Made by a program: the position numbers and the translations under genes. Positions 7,246 through 14,658 of a stretch of DNA of 18,323 bases are shown piece by piece; position 1 is the first letter of the stretch, and the number at the start of each line of letters is the position of its first letter. Source of the stretch: Candidatus Blautia equi (GTDB lineage Bacteria > Bacillota > Clostridia > Lachnospirales > Lachnospiraceae); the NCBI GenBank assembly GCA_018064695.1, contig JAGHUU010000296.1:1-18323 (forward strand). The letters are read 5' to 3'. The notes under the pieces are model-generated. The model worked only from the letters and a program-made list of their open reading frames with translations, was not told where the DNA came from and ran no database searches.

Positions 7246-8598
7246 TCAGACCTCCGTGTTTCTAAGTTTCTTGAGGGCGTTAATGAGGTACATTGTAAAG
7301 ATCACCGAGGAGATCACCCAGGTAATAGGATATGCCCAGAAGATCGTCCGGATATCGTTGATAAATTTCAGTGCCACGGTGATATAGGTAATTCGGAATA
7401 CACACCAGATGGCCAGCATGATAGCCATTGGGACCATTGGTCGTCCCAGACCTCTCATGATACCTGCCACACAGTGGTCGTAGGCCAGAACACAGTAGAA
7501 CAGAGAGATGGTTCTGGCATCCATGACACCATATGCGATCACGTTCGGGTCATTGCTGAAGCTGCCGATGAGGAACGGAGCCAGGGTAAATACGGTAATG
7601 CCGATCATCTCCGCCATGATAAGCGGGCAGACAAGACCAAAGCGCACGCCCTTCTTCACACGGTCCGGTTTTCCCGCGCCGTAGTTCTGGCTCACAAAGG
7701 TGGCCAGTGCCATGGAAAAGCAGGTTACCGGCAGGAAGGCAAAGCCCTCCACCTTACTGTAGGATCCGCATCCGGCCATAGCGTTTGCGCCAAAGGAATT
7801 GATATTGGCCTGCACCACTACGTTGGCAATGGAGATGACGGAATTCTGAATGCCGGACGGCACACCCTGGGCTACCACCGCGCGGAGCATGTGTCTGTCA
7901 AAGCGCACTTCCCGCCATTTGACACCGTAGGTTTCCCCTTTACGACCCAGACGGGTGAGCTTTCGAAATGCCAGCAGCGCACTGATGGCCTGTGAGATCA
8001 CAGTAGCCAGTGCCGCACTGGACACGCCGCCGTGGAAGCCTGCAATAAAGACAAGGTCCAGAATGACATTGATCACAGCAGAGGTAATTAAATACACCAT
8101 AGGGCTTCTGCTGTCCCCGATGGACTGGAGAATGCTGGCTCCGCAGTTGTACATAACCACCGCGCTGCATCCCAGATAATAAACTCTGAAATATGCAACA
8201 GAATTATGCATAACCTCCTGCGGGGTTCCCATCCATCTTAAAAGCGTTGGGGAACAGGTCACACCGATAAGCGTCAGGGCAATGCCTGCAGAAATGGCGA
8301 GTGCCACTGTAGTGTGAACTACTTTATGCAGGTTTTTATTGTCCTTTGCTCCAAAGTACCGGGCAATAAGCACGCCGGCTCCCATGGATACACCGGTGAC
8401 AAAGCCGGTCATAAGGAAGATCAGGCTTCCGCTGGAGCCCACTGCCGCAAGGGCTTCCGATCCCAGATAGTTGCCTACGATCAGGGAATCCACTGTGTTA
8501 TAAAGCTGCTGAAAAAGATTGCTCAGAAATACGGGCAGTGCAAAAAGCAGCATCCGCTTAGGCACTGAGCCCGTAGTTAAACCATGTTTTTCTTCCAT
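7246..8598 (-). CDS. MATE-family multidrug/metabolite exporter (copy 1)
   Basis: 450-residue integral membrane antiporter of the MATE family, expected to export cationic or other small compounds using Na+ or H+ gradients. Twelve hydrophobic segments are apparent. Family-typical stretches include PVFLSNLFQQLYNTVDSLIV near the N-terminus, GVSMGAGVLIARYFGAKD, and the second-half equivalents FVSQNYGAGKPDRVKKG and GIMRGLGRPMVPM. The N-terminal TVDSLIVGNYLG differs from the VDQIFIGR of the two other MATE proteins in this window, so this belongs to a different subgroup. The ATG at 8598-8596 has GGAGG about 11 nt upstream, slightly long spacing. The ferredoxin-like gene starts 3 nt after its stop. 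Substrate unknown. Confidence 0.93.
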   Translation of the reverse strand: MEEKHGLTTGSVPKRMLLFALPVFLSNLFQQLYNTVDSLIVGNYLGSEALAAVGSSGSLIFLMTGFVTGVSMGAGVLIARYFGAKDNKNLHKVVHTTVALAISAGIALTLIGVTCSPTLLRWMGTPQEVMHNSVAYFRVYYLGCSAVVMYNCGASILQSIGDSRSPMVYLITSAVINVILDLVFIAGFHGGVSSAALATVISQAISALLAFRKLTRLGRKGETYGVKWREVRFDRHMLRAVVAQGVPSGIQNSVISIANVVVQANINSFGANAMAGCGSYSKVEGFAFLPVTCFSMALATFVSQNYGAGKPDRVKKGVRFGLVCPLIMAEMIGITVFTLAPFLIGSFSNDPNVIAYGVMDARTISLFYCVLAYDHCVAGIMRGLGRPMVPMAIMLAIWCVFRITYITVALKFINDIRTIFWAYPITWVISSVIFTMYLINALKKLRNTEV

Positions 8599-8643
8599 GA
8601 TTATGATAGCCTCCGAAAAGATTATAATTACTTCTCACTGGCC

Positions 8644-9039
8644 TTAACAGGTCTTCTCAAAACCGAACTGTTTGCCGTAGCTCTTTGGATCCTCGTAGCC
8701 TACGGACTGGTAGATAACTTTCAGAAGGCGGTGTACGCAGCCCTTCAGATCCTCTCTCTTCAGCTCGCCGCTTGCAAGGGTGGAAAGGATTCCCTGTGCC
8801 ACGCTTACGGCGTCACGCTCGTTTACGTCACCGGAACCGGTTCCGCCTTTGATGGTGTGGCCTGCACCGCCGCCCAAAAGGGCTACTTTTGCGCCTTTCT
8901 CAAGTGGAAGTACGCCGTCATTTTTCAGAAGGACGATGCCCTCCTCTGCTGCTTTTCCCGCAATGGCGCGGTTTTTGATCTCCAGTGGAGATGGTTCTCT
9001 GGATGTGGTTCCGCTGAAGGAACGGATTCTTTTTTTCAT
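8644..9039 (-). pseudogene. Internally deleted GH3 beta-glucosidase remnant (open frame, 131 aa)
   Basis: Residues 1-80 match the start of Lachnospiraceae GH3 enzymes that carry the alpha/beta sandwich domain first: NRAIAGKAAEEGIVLLKNDG, VLPLEKGAKVALLGGGAGHT, then IKGGTGSGDVNERDAVSV. Residues about 85-131 (TLASGELKREDLKGCVHRLLKVIYQS and beyond) resemble the extreme C-terminus of the same enzymes. Several hundred residues that should lie between, including the whole catalytic barrel with its nucleophile Asp, are missing. The join falls about residues 81-88 (roughly 8776-8799). The frame stays open across the join, with ATG at 9039-9037 and GAGGT 7 nt upstream, so a short product may still be made. 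Enzymatic activity is not possible as I read it. A naturally short GH3-like protein is the alternative. Confidence 0.75.
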
Positions 9040-9083
9040 GTGTTCTACCTCGCATGTGTGTTATGTATGTGTTTTGTTATCAG

Positions 9084-9752
9084 TTATTTTTTATTCTCAG
9101 AGCGTGTCTTCACGTCTCTTACTTTCGGTAAATTCCAGTTGTATCTGGCTGCCAGGAATCGGACCAGAATGACTGTGATAAAGCCGCCAATCATGGCTGG
9201 CTGCCAGGAGTGGAGCAGGCCAAAAATGAATGTCATTGTAATGCCGCCTGCTATGGAAGCCAGGGCATAGATGTGTTTTACAAAGATGTCCGGCATCTGA
9301 TCTGCCATGATATCCCGGAGGGCGCCGCCGCCCACGCCGGTCATAAAGCCTAAAAAGACGATGAGGAACTTGTTTGGACCGTAACCGGCTCCAACACCTA
9401 TCATGACGCCGTCCACGGTGAAGGCTGCAAGGCCAAGGGTATCAAACCAGAACAGCATCTGGTCGTAGATGGCGTGGATCTTTGCAGGCATGGTGCCGTG
9501 TTTGTACATAACGGCAAAGACGATGATGCCTATTACTGCTGCCACCATTACATAAAATGGGTCGCGGAACATTCTCGGTGGGTTGTTGCCTATGATGAGG
9601 TCTCGAATGAGACCGCCGCCGCAGGCTGTTGTGATGGCCAGGACCACCACACCGAAGATGTCCATTTTTTTGCGGATTCCCACAAAGGCGCCGGAGATGG
9701 CAAAGGCTATGGTTCCTACCAGATCAAAATATTCCAGAAATGTCCAGTTCAC
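9084..9752 (-). CDS. TRIC-type/UPF0126 membrane protein
   Basis: 222-residue membrane protein of about seven helices, made of two UPF0126 (YicG/YadS-like) repeats. Each repeat bears the glycine-rich signature followed by an arginine: GGGLIRDLIIGNNPP near residues 45-60 and GGGALRDIMADQMP in the second half. Bacterial relatives are described as trimeric intracellular cation channels, and some are proposed glycine transporters; the substrate here is undetermined. Translation starts at GTG (9752-9750), overlapping the upstream Enzyme I stop as GTGA, with GGGGAGG about 10 nt upstream. That 4-bp overlap argues for translational coupling. The GH3 remnant follows after about 44 nt. Confidence 0.93.
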   Translation of the reverse strand: MNWTFLEYFDLVGTIAFAISGAFVGIRKKMDIFGVVVLAITTACGGGLIRDLIIGNNPPRMFRDPFYVMVAAVIGIIVFAVMYKHGTMPAKIHAIYDQMLFWFDTLGLAAFTVDGVMIGVGAGYGPNKFLIVFLGFMTGVGGGALRDIMADQMPDIFVKHIYALASIAGGITMTFIFGLLHSWQPAMIGGFITVILVRFLAARYNWNLPKVRDVKTRSENKK

Positions 9753-11359
9753 AGTAAAGTGACCTCCCCATTTAATATTTGGTACTGTTCTCTGATTCGT
9801 TTTATATTGACCGCATTAACGGACAGTGAGTTGATTCCCAGAGGAATCAGGCTTCCGGTCAGCGCCGGGTCAGATGCAAGCTCCCCACAGATGCCTACGG
9901 GGATTCCTCTTTTTTTCCCGGCCTGTGTGATCTTTCTGATCGTTTCCAGGAGGAGCTGTTTCTGCTCCTCTGAGGATCCCTTCCCTCCGATATACCGGCT
10001 CCTGCCGGTCAGGTCTGCTTCCAGGTCGTTGGTGCCTATGGAGAAGAAATCGGCTGTTTCTGCCAGCTGGTCCGCACAGGTTACGGCGGACCGGGTTTCT
10101 ATCATGCAGCCTCTTGGGATGTTTGCATAATGGGTGCCTTCGGCTGAGAGCTCCTGCTTTATTTCCTCTGTAAGACTAAGAGCGGCAGCGAATTCCTCTT
10201 GATCGTGGATCATGGGAAACATGACTGCCAGATTGCCGTAGGCGCTGGCTCTGTAGATCGCGCGGAGCTGGGCGCGCAATATATCCGGGCAGGATAACGC
10301 GAAGGCGGTTCCGCGGAGGGATGGTGCATTCTCTTCCGGAAGTTTCAGATATTCCGGTGTTTTGTCGCCGCCAAAATCTACGGTTCTGATAATGACCTTC
10401 GCCGGAGACATCTTTTCTGCTGCAGTGCGATACTGCTGAAACAGTTCTTCTTCCGTTGGGAGGGAATCCTTCTGCAGATATGCAAACTCGGTTCGGTACA
10501 GGCCTATGCCGTCTGCGCCGTTTTCCAGAGCGGCGTTCAGGTCCTCCGGGCCGGAGATGTTGGCATAAACCGGAAATGTGTTTGTTTGGTTTCTCAGAGA
10601 ACGCGGCTGGGTTTTTGCCTCAGCTTTTTCCCCTGTTTTTGTTTTATACTGTCGAAGCAGTTTCTCATCGGGATCCAGATATAGAATTCCTTTGTTTCCA
10701 TCTATAACAGCCATCTGACCATCAATATTTTCAGGGATCGGAATTCCTGTGATGGCAGGGATGTTTCTGATTCTGCATAGGATGGCTGTGTGGTTCTGCA
10801 AACTATCGTTAGCTGTTATCAGTGCACAGATTTGATTCCGCGGGATCTTCATCAGTCCGGATGGCGTGATGGTTTCAGCGCAGAATACAAATGGTTCTTC
10901 TGTTTTTTCTGCCGAGGTTTCCTCCTCTTCTGTTTCAGCCAGAGCATTTAGAAGGAGTTCGGAAACATCCTTTAAGTCTAACGACCGTTCTCTAAAATAT
11001 GGCTCATCTAAATTTTCAAATACAGACAAAAAAGATTCTGTGGCAGTTTTCACTGCATATGCTGCTGTGACAGGTTCTGCTGCCATGCGTTTTTCTATCT
11101 CGCCAAGATATTCCGGATCCCGCAGCATCATTTTCTGGGCCAGAAAGATCTCTGCTGCCTCTTTCCCTGCTTCCGCCAGGGTCTTCTGATACAGCTCTTC
11201 CAGCTGGGCTTCCGCCTGGGTTCCGGCTTTTATAAGCTTCTCCCGTTCCTTTTCAGGAACATCGGTATATTTTCTCACAGCTGTTTTTCTGCTGTCGTTC
11301 AGGCTTCGTACACGACCAATGCCAATGCCTTCCGACACAGCTATTCCCTGTAAGATCAT
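9749..11359 (-). CDS. Divergent PTS Enzyme I (PEP-protein phosphotransferase) paralogue
   Basis: Enzyme I takes phosphate from PEP on a histidine and passes it to HPr. This 536-residue product has an N-terminal domain (LQGIAVSEGIGIG), a swivelling phosphohistidine domain with NHTAILCRIRNIPAITG (candidate active His), and a PEP-binding barrel with DGIGLYRTEF, IIRTVDFGGDK, AVMFPMI, DFFSIGTNDL and ICGELASDP (conserved Cys). Departures from typical EI are visible: GGRTSH is replaced by NDSLQNH, NPFLGxRAIR by NAPSLRGTAFA, and the NDLTQYTLAVDR block by NDLEADLTGRSR. The C-terminus stops about 35 residues early. The ATG at 11359-11357 is preferred; an in-frame TTG just before it lies closer to AAGGAG and is possible. 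It follows a fruK-like gene by 46 nt and overlaps the TRIC gene. Confidence 0.86.
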   Translation of the reverse strand: MILQGIAVSEGIGIGRVRSLNDSRKTAVRKYTDVPEKEREKLIKAGTQAEAQLEELYQKTLAEAGKEAAEIFLAQKMMLRDPEYLGEIEKRMAAEPVTAAYAVKTATESFLSVFENLDEPYFRERSLDLKDVSELLLNALAETEEEETSAEKTEEPFVFCAETITPSGLMKIPRNQICALITANDSLQNHTAILCRIRNIPAITGIPIPENIDGQMAVIDGNKGILYLDPDEKLLRQYKTKTGEKAEAKTQPRSLRNQTNTFPVYANISGPEDLNAALENGADGIGLYRTEFAYLQKDSLPTEEELFQQYRTAAEKMSPAKVIIRTVDFGGDKTPEYLKLPEENAPSLRGTAFALSCPDILRAQLRAIYRASAYGNLAVMFPMIHDQEEFAAALSLTEEIKQELSAEGTHYANIPRGCMIETRSAVTCADQLAETADFFSIGTNDLEADLTGRSRYIGGKGSSEEQKQLLLETIRKITQAGKKRGIPVGICGELASDPALTGSLIPLGINSLSVNAVNIKRIREQYQILNGEVTLL

Positions 11360-11405
11360 CAATCGGTTTCTCCTTAAAATACGATTTAAGTTTTATTCTG
11401 TCAGG

Positions 11406-12323
11406 TCAGAGATCGCTTCTGCCAAGGTCTTTCAGCAATGCCCTTACCTGTGTTTTCTCCGCCATTCCTTCTGAGAAGGCGGATGCAGATCCGGTACAGA
11501 GGCCCATATAGAATGCCTGCTCGTAATTGCCGGCTTCCAGATATCCTGCCAGGAAGCCTGCCACCATAGAGTCGCCGGCGCCTACGGAGTTTAGTACCTC
11601 GCCTTTAGGAGCCTCGGACCGGAATACCTGGCCGTCCTCTGTCAGAAGGACTGCACCTTCTCCTGCCATAGATACCAGCACGTTCTGCGCGCCTGCTTCC
11701 TGCATTTTCCGGGCATAGGGGATCACATCATTTCTGTCAGTCAGGGATACGCCGTAGATCTCGCCCAGTTCGAAGTTGTTTGGTTTTATTAAGAATGGAT
11801 GGTACTGAAGCACGTTCATCAGAAGATCCTTTGTGGCATCCACCACAATGCGGATCCCTCTTCCATCCAGGTGTTTCATAATATCGCTGTAGATGGTACC
11901 GGGCATGGCGGAGGGAATAGATCCTGCAAGGATCAGATAATCACCGGATTTTAAGGTGTCCAGTTTATCGTACAGTTTCCTGATATCCTCTTCCTGAATA
12001 GCAGGCCCCATACCATTGATCTCCGATTCCTCCTGCGCACGGATCTTCACGTTGATGCGCGAGAGCCCGTCTTTCACCGGAATAAACTCTGCCGGAATCT
12101 CCCGCTCTTTCAGAAGCCTGGCAATCTCATCCCCGGTAAACCCGGCCTGAAACCCCAGCGCCGTACTCTCAAACCCAAGGTTCTTAAGAACCATAGAAAC
12201 ATTGATTCCTTTTCCTCCGGGATTCATAATCTCTTTTGTAGTACGACTGATCCCGCCTTTCTTCAACTCATCCAGCGAAACAATATAATCCAAACTCGGG
12301 TTAAACGTAACCGTATAGATCAA
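11406..12323 (-). CDS. fruK: 1-phosphofructokinase-like PfkB-family sugar kinase
   Basis: 305-residue ribokinase-fold kinase predicted to phosphorylate fructose 1-phosphate to fructose 1,6-bisphosphate with ATP. Visible features are the N-terminal YTVTFNPSLDYIV, the first PfkB signature NPGGKGINVSMVLKNLG, an ILAGSIPSAMP segment, and the ATP-site signature with catalytic Asp in GAGDSMVAGFLAGYLEAG (about residue 250). It starts at TTG (12323-12321) with GGGAGGG 6-7 nt upstream, giving the family-standard start MIYTVTFNPS; the in-frame TTG five codons earlier overlaps that site. Neither a FruR regulator nor a FruA permease gene adjoins it. Tagatose-6-phosphate kinase (LacC-like) is the main alternative. 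It heads the minus-strand series that continues with Enzyme I and the TRIC protein. Confidence 0.88.
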   Translation of the reverse strand: MIYTVTFNPSLDYIVSLDELKKGGISRTTKEIMNPGGKGINVSMVLKNLGFESTALGFQAGFTGDEIARLLKEREIPAEFIPVKDGLSRINVKIRAQEESEINGMGPAIQEEDIRKLYDKLDTLKSGDYLILAGSIPSAMPGTIYSDIMKHLDGRGIRIVVDATKDLLMNVLQYHPFLIKPNNFELGEIYGVSLTDRNDVIPYARKMQEAGAQNVLVSMAGEGAVLLTEDGQVFRSEAPKGEVLNSVGAGDSMVAGFLAGYLEAGNYEQAFYMGLCTGSASAFSEGMAEKTQVRALLKDLGRSDL

Positions 12324-12379
12324 ACCAATCCCTCCCAACAGGTCTCTGCCCTGCGTATCTTATTTCATGCGTAATGTAT

Positions 12380-12408
12380 ATTATATCGCATTTTCCATAG
12401 TTTTCATA
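12380..12408 (-). promoter_or_regulatory. Candidate promoter of fruK operon
   Basis: On the minus strand a perfect TATAAT (12385-12380) lies about 57 nt upstream of the fruK start codon. The -35 region is weak (ATGAAA at 16-nt spacing), so an activator or an alternative arrangement is possible. The 41-bp repeat copy A ends 12-13 bp upstream of this. Confidence 0.45.
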
Positions 12409-12420
12409 CCCATACTATAA

Positions 12421-12461
12421 GTTTCTATGCTTACCACTTTACTGTGCACTCACGAAAAAAA
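12421..12461 (-). repeat. 41-bp dispersed repeat, copy A
   Basis: Read on the minus strand this contains TTCGTGAGTG, ACAGTAAAG, and GGTAAGCATAGAAAC. It matches copy B at 16398-16438 (plus strand) at 38 of 41 positions by eye. It lies about 98 nt upstream of the fruK start in the same relative orientation in which copy B precedes the secreted-protein gene. The two copies are in inverted orientation on the chromosome. Confidence 0.8.
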
Positions 12462-12464
12462 TAG

Positions 12465-12607
12465 GTTACTGTTCACTGGCAAGCCAGTAAACAGTAACTT
12501 CACAGGCCTATTTAGAGTTTTGCTTCGCAAAAGAGGCCTGCTCACCCCTGAATCACTTTCTCCGGTCACCTAATCAGCAAGTGATTAGGTGCCGTGTGAA
12601 CTGTAAC
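12465..12607. repeat. Multi-hairpin intergenic element with imperfect terminal inverted repeats
   Basis: The ends read GTTACTGTTCACTGGC (from 12465) and, inverted, GTTACAGTTCACACGGC (ending 12607), an imperfect terminal inverted repeat. Three hairpins lie within: 12465-12498 (15-bp arms, one mismatch, loop CAAG), 12503-12540 (CAGGCCT/AGGCCTG outer stem and TTTTGC/GCAAAA inner stem), and 12567-12591 (CACCTAATCA/TGATTAGGTG, perfect, loop GCAAG). No open frame is present. It resembles a small non-autonomous or palindromic intergenic repeat, but its family is not recognised. Confidence 0.6.
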
Positions 12608-12614
12608 AAAAATA

Positions 12615-12658
12615 GTTCAGTTGAAATATACCGCAGATGCACTATATTTCAACTGAAC
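12615..12658 (-). terminator. Terminator of MATE copy 2
   Basis: GTTCAGTTGAAATATA (12615-12630) pairs perfectly with TATATTTCAACTGAAC (12643-12658), a 16-bp stem with a 12-nt loop. On the minus strand it is followed by TATTTTTGTT. It lies 19 nt after the stop of the MATE gene and is a good intrinsic terminator for it. Confidence 0.82.
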
Positions 12659-12677
12659 TTATTGCTTGATCTGATAT

Positions 12678-14048
12678 TCAGGCTTCCTTCGCCTGCAGCT
12701 CTCTCAGTAGTTTCAGCTCCCTGGTAAACAGGGCTACTGAAAGAATGATAGAGAATATATCGGAGATTGGGTAGGCGTACATAACGCCGCGGAGACCGAT
12801 GAAAAGTGGCAGGAGCAGGATGATCGGGATCAGGAAGATGATCTGTCTGGACAGGGACAGTACCACAGCCTGCATAGGTTTTCCAACGGACTGGAAATAA
12901 ACGCCTGCCAGCATTGGGATGCCCATAACAAAAATGGTGAGAGTCATGTTGCGGAGACACATCACACCGAATTCATTGTAAAGCTCGCTCTCCTGTCCGA
13001 AGAGGGAGATGATAAGGGCAGGACAGGTCTGGAAGAAGATCCATCCAAAGCATCCCATCACGATGGTGGTGAGTGCCGTCTTCTTTACAAGCTCACGCAC
13101 ACGGTCATACTTATGTGCACCAAAGTTAAACGCAAAAATTGGCTGCGTAGCATTGGTGATTCCAATGATCATGGACATCATCAGGCTGACGATCTTCATG
13201 GTGATACCGAAACAGGTAACCGGAATGTCCGCGCCGTATACAGAGAGCAGACCGTATTTTGCTGCCTGATTGTTCAGGATGATCCGGGATACCAGATTGG
13301 CCATCTGGGTCAGGAATGCGGACATACCAATGATACAGATCATTTTCAGTCTGGAGAAATCCGGTGCTGTATCTGCAGGCCTGAAAGTCAGGGTTCGCAG
13401 TTTGCGGAATCGGTAAAGGCTGAGTCCGCAGGAGATGATCTGACCTATGATGGTCGCCAGAGCTGCGCCCTTTACGCCCCAGTGGCATACAAAGATGAAG
13501 ATCGGATCCAGAATGATATTGGCGATGGCGCCGGCCAGCATGGAGATCATGGCAAAGCGCGGTGCGCCGTCGGCACGGATGATATCGTTCATCATCATAC
13601 TGGTGGTGACAAATGGGAAACCGATCAGGATGATACGGCTGTAATCAATGGCGTAGGACAGGTTGTCCGGAGTAGCACCAAAGAAATTCAGCATCGGAAC
13701 CATAAAGATCTCTCCCACGATCAGGAGCATTAATCCCCAGAAGAGAGACAGCCCAAAGCCGCTGCCTACAAAGCTGTCGGCCTTTCGCTGGTCTTTTCTG
13801 CCCAGATTCAGCCCTGCGTTGGCTGCGGTACCTGCAGCAGTCATGATAGACAGCGCCAGAAGCAGCTGTACGAATGGGAAAGATACGGTGGTGGCACCAT
13901 TTCCCAGATAACCTACACCACGGCCGATGAAAATCTGGTCTACCATGTTGTAGATGGAGTTTACAAGCATTGAAATGACACCCGGAACAGAGTAGGTGAG
14001 AAGCAGTTTCCCAATCTTCTCCGTGCCGAGGATATTTTCTTTTTCCAT
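12678..14048 (-). CDS. MATE-family exporter (copy 2, MepA-like)
   Basis: 456-residue, about 12-helix antiporter of the MATE family. The N-terminus has VDQIFIGRGVGYLGNGATTV and AAGTAANAGLNLGRKDQRKA; the second half has FGITMKIVSLMMSMIIGITN, QPIFAFNFGAHKYDRV and YFQSVGKPMQAVVLSLSRQI. These place it with MepA-like members and close to copy 3 at 14659, with which it shares many blocks. I chose the ATG at 14048-14046 because GAGGAGG lies 5 nt upstream; the longer in-frame start lacks a ribosome site and sits near the predicted transcript start. It has its own promoter and a strong terminator, so it is probably monocistronic. Substrate unknown. Confidence 0.93.
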   Translation of the reverse strand: MEKENILGTEKIGKLLLTYSVPGVISMLVNSIYNMVDQIFIGRGVGYLGNGATTVSFPFVQLLLALSIMTAAGTAANAGLNLGRKDQRKADSFVGSGFGLSLFWGLMLLIVGEIFMVPMLNFFGATPDNLSYAIDYSRIILIGFPFVTTSMMMNDIIRADGAPRFAMISMLAGAIANIILDPIFIFVCHWGVKGAALATIIGQIISCGLSLYRFRKLRTLTFRPADTAPDFSRLKMICIIGMSAFLTQMANLVSRIILNNQAAKYGLLSVYGADIPVTCFGITMKIVSLMMSMIIGITNATQPIFAFNFGAHKYDRVRELVKKTALTTIVMGCFGWIFFQTCPALIISLFGQESELYNEFGVMCLRNMTLTIFVMGIPMLAGVYFQSVGKPMQAVVLSLSRQIIFLIPIILLLPLFIGLRGVMYAYPISDIFSIILSVALFTRELKLLRELQAKEA

Positions 14049-14082
14049 AGAAACCTCCTCGCTAAAATGAAAATCATGTAAC

Positions 14083-14111
14083 ACTATACAGGTTTTTATT
14101 GTTATTAGCAA
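14083..14111 (-). promoter_or_regulatory. Promoter of MATE copy 2
   Basis: The minus strand reads TTGCTA (14111-14106), 17 nt, TATAGT (14088-14083), followed by a short leader to the ATG at 14048. It overlaps the candidate divergent promoter of pncC. Confidence 0.65.
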
Positions 14112-14127
14112 CGGATTTTGCTAGGAT
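14099..14127 (+). promoter_or_regulatory. Candidate promoter of pncC-MATE pair
   Basis: The plus strand reads TTGTTA (14099-14104), 17 nt, TAGGAT (14122-14127). Both boxes are imperfect. It is embedded in the divergent promoter, so the two transcription units could share regulation. Confidence 0.4.
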
Positions 14128-14154
14128 AAAACAGGACAAAAAGGAGATGACAAT

Positions 14155-14655
14155 ATGTACACCGAACAGATAATAAGAGAAAAGTATAGAAAGCTCACAT
14201 TGCTTTTAATTGAGAAGGGACTGCTGATCACCACCATGGAGAGTGCTACCTCCGGGCAGATCGCCTCTCTTATCACAGATACGGAAGGCGCGTCTGCCAT
14301 TATGAAGGGGGCATTTGTTACCTACAGTAACGAAGCTAAGATCCGCCAGGGTGTTTCTGCTGAGACTTTGGAAAGGTATAGCGTATACTCGAAAGAAACT
14401 GCCAGAGAGATGGCTGCAGCCTGCCGGAAGGCATATGCAGCAAATATCGGCGTAGGTGTCACCGGGACTATGGGCAACGTGGACCCGGCCAATGAATCCG
14501 CCTCCGTCCCGGGGCAGGTATATTTTGCTATTGACTATAATGGCAATATAACAGACTACTACTTAGAACTGGAACCACAGCCCACCCGCCTTATGTATAA
14601 GCTGGCAGTGGCAGGCGAAGTGGCAGACAGAATATTTGAAATAATGGGAGAATAA
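14155..14655 (+). CDS. pncC: Stand-alone CinA C-terminal domain protein (nicotinamide-nucleotide amidase-like)
   Basis: 166-residue single-domain protein of the CinA C-terminal/PncC family, which deamidates nicotinamide mononucleotide to nicotinate mononucleotide in pyridine nucleotide salvage. Recognisable blocks are ESATSGQIASLITDTEGAS (residues 29-47), KGAFVTYSNEAKIRQGVS, YSKETAREMAAACRKAY, the VTGTMGN loop and PGQVYFAI. Two usual signatures are altered: ESCTGG reads ESATSG (Cys to Ala, Gly to Ser) and GxAGPxGG reads GTMGNVDPAN, so activity should not be assumed. The ATG at 14155 follows AAGGAG by 8 nt. The MATE gene copy 3 starts 3 nt after its stop, with a GGGAG site inside this gene's end, so they are probably co-translated. 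Confidence 0.87.
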   Translation: MYTEQIIREKYRKLTLLLIEKGLLITTMESATSGQIASLITDTEGASAIMKGAFVTYSNEAKIRQGVSAETLERYSVYSKETAREMAAACRKAYAANIGVGVTGTMGNVDPANESASVPGQVYFAIDYNGNITDYYLELEPQPTRLMYKLAVAGEVADRIFEIMGE

Positions 14656-14658
14656 GAA

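Noticed and set aside
9751..9766. CACAGTAAAGTG, a 12-base match to the core of the 41-bp repeat
   Set aside because: It lies in the Enzyme I/TRIC coding overlap and the match does not extend, so I treat it as chance.
12465..12658. CRISPR array suspected from repeated palindromes
   Set aside because: The hairpins differ from one another in sequence and spacing, and there are no uniform repeats, spacers or cas genes.
13113..13733. 206-codon plus-strand open frame inside MATE copy 2
   Set aside because: Low-complexity Asp/His/Gln-rich antisense translation of the MATE gene.
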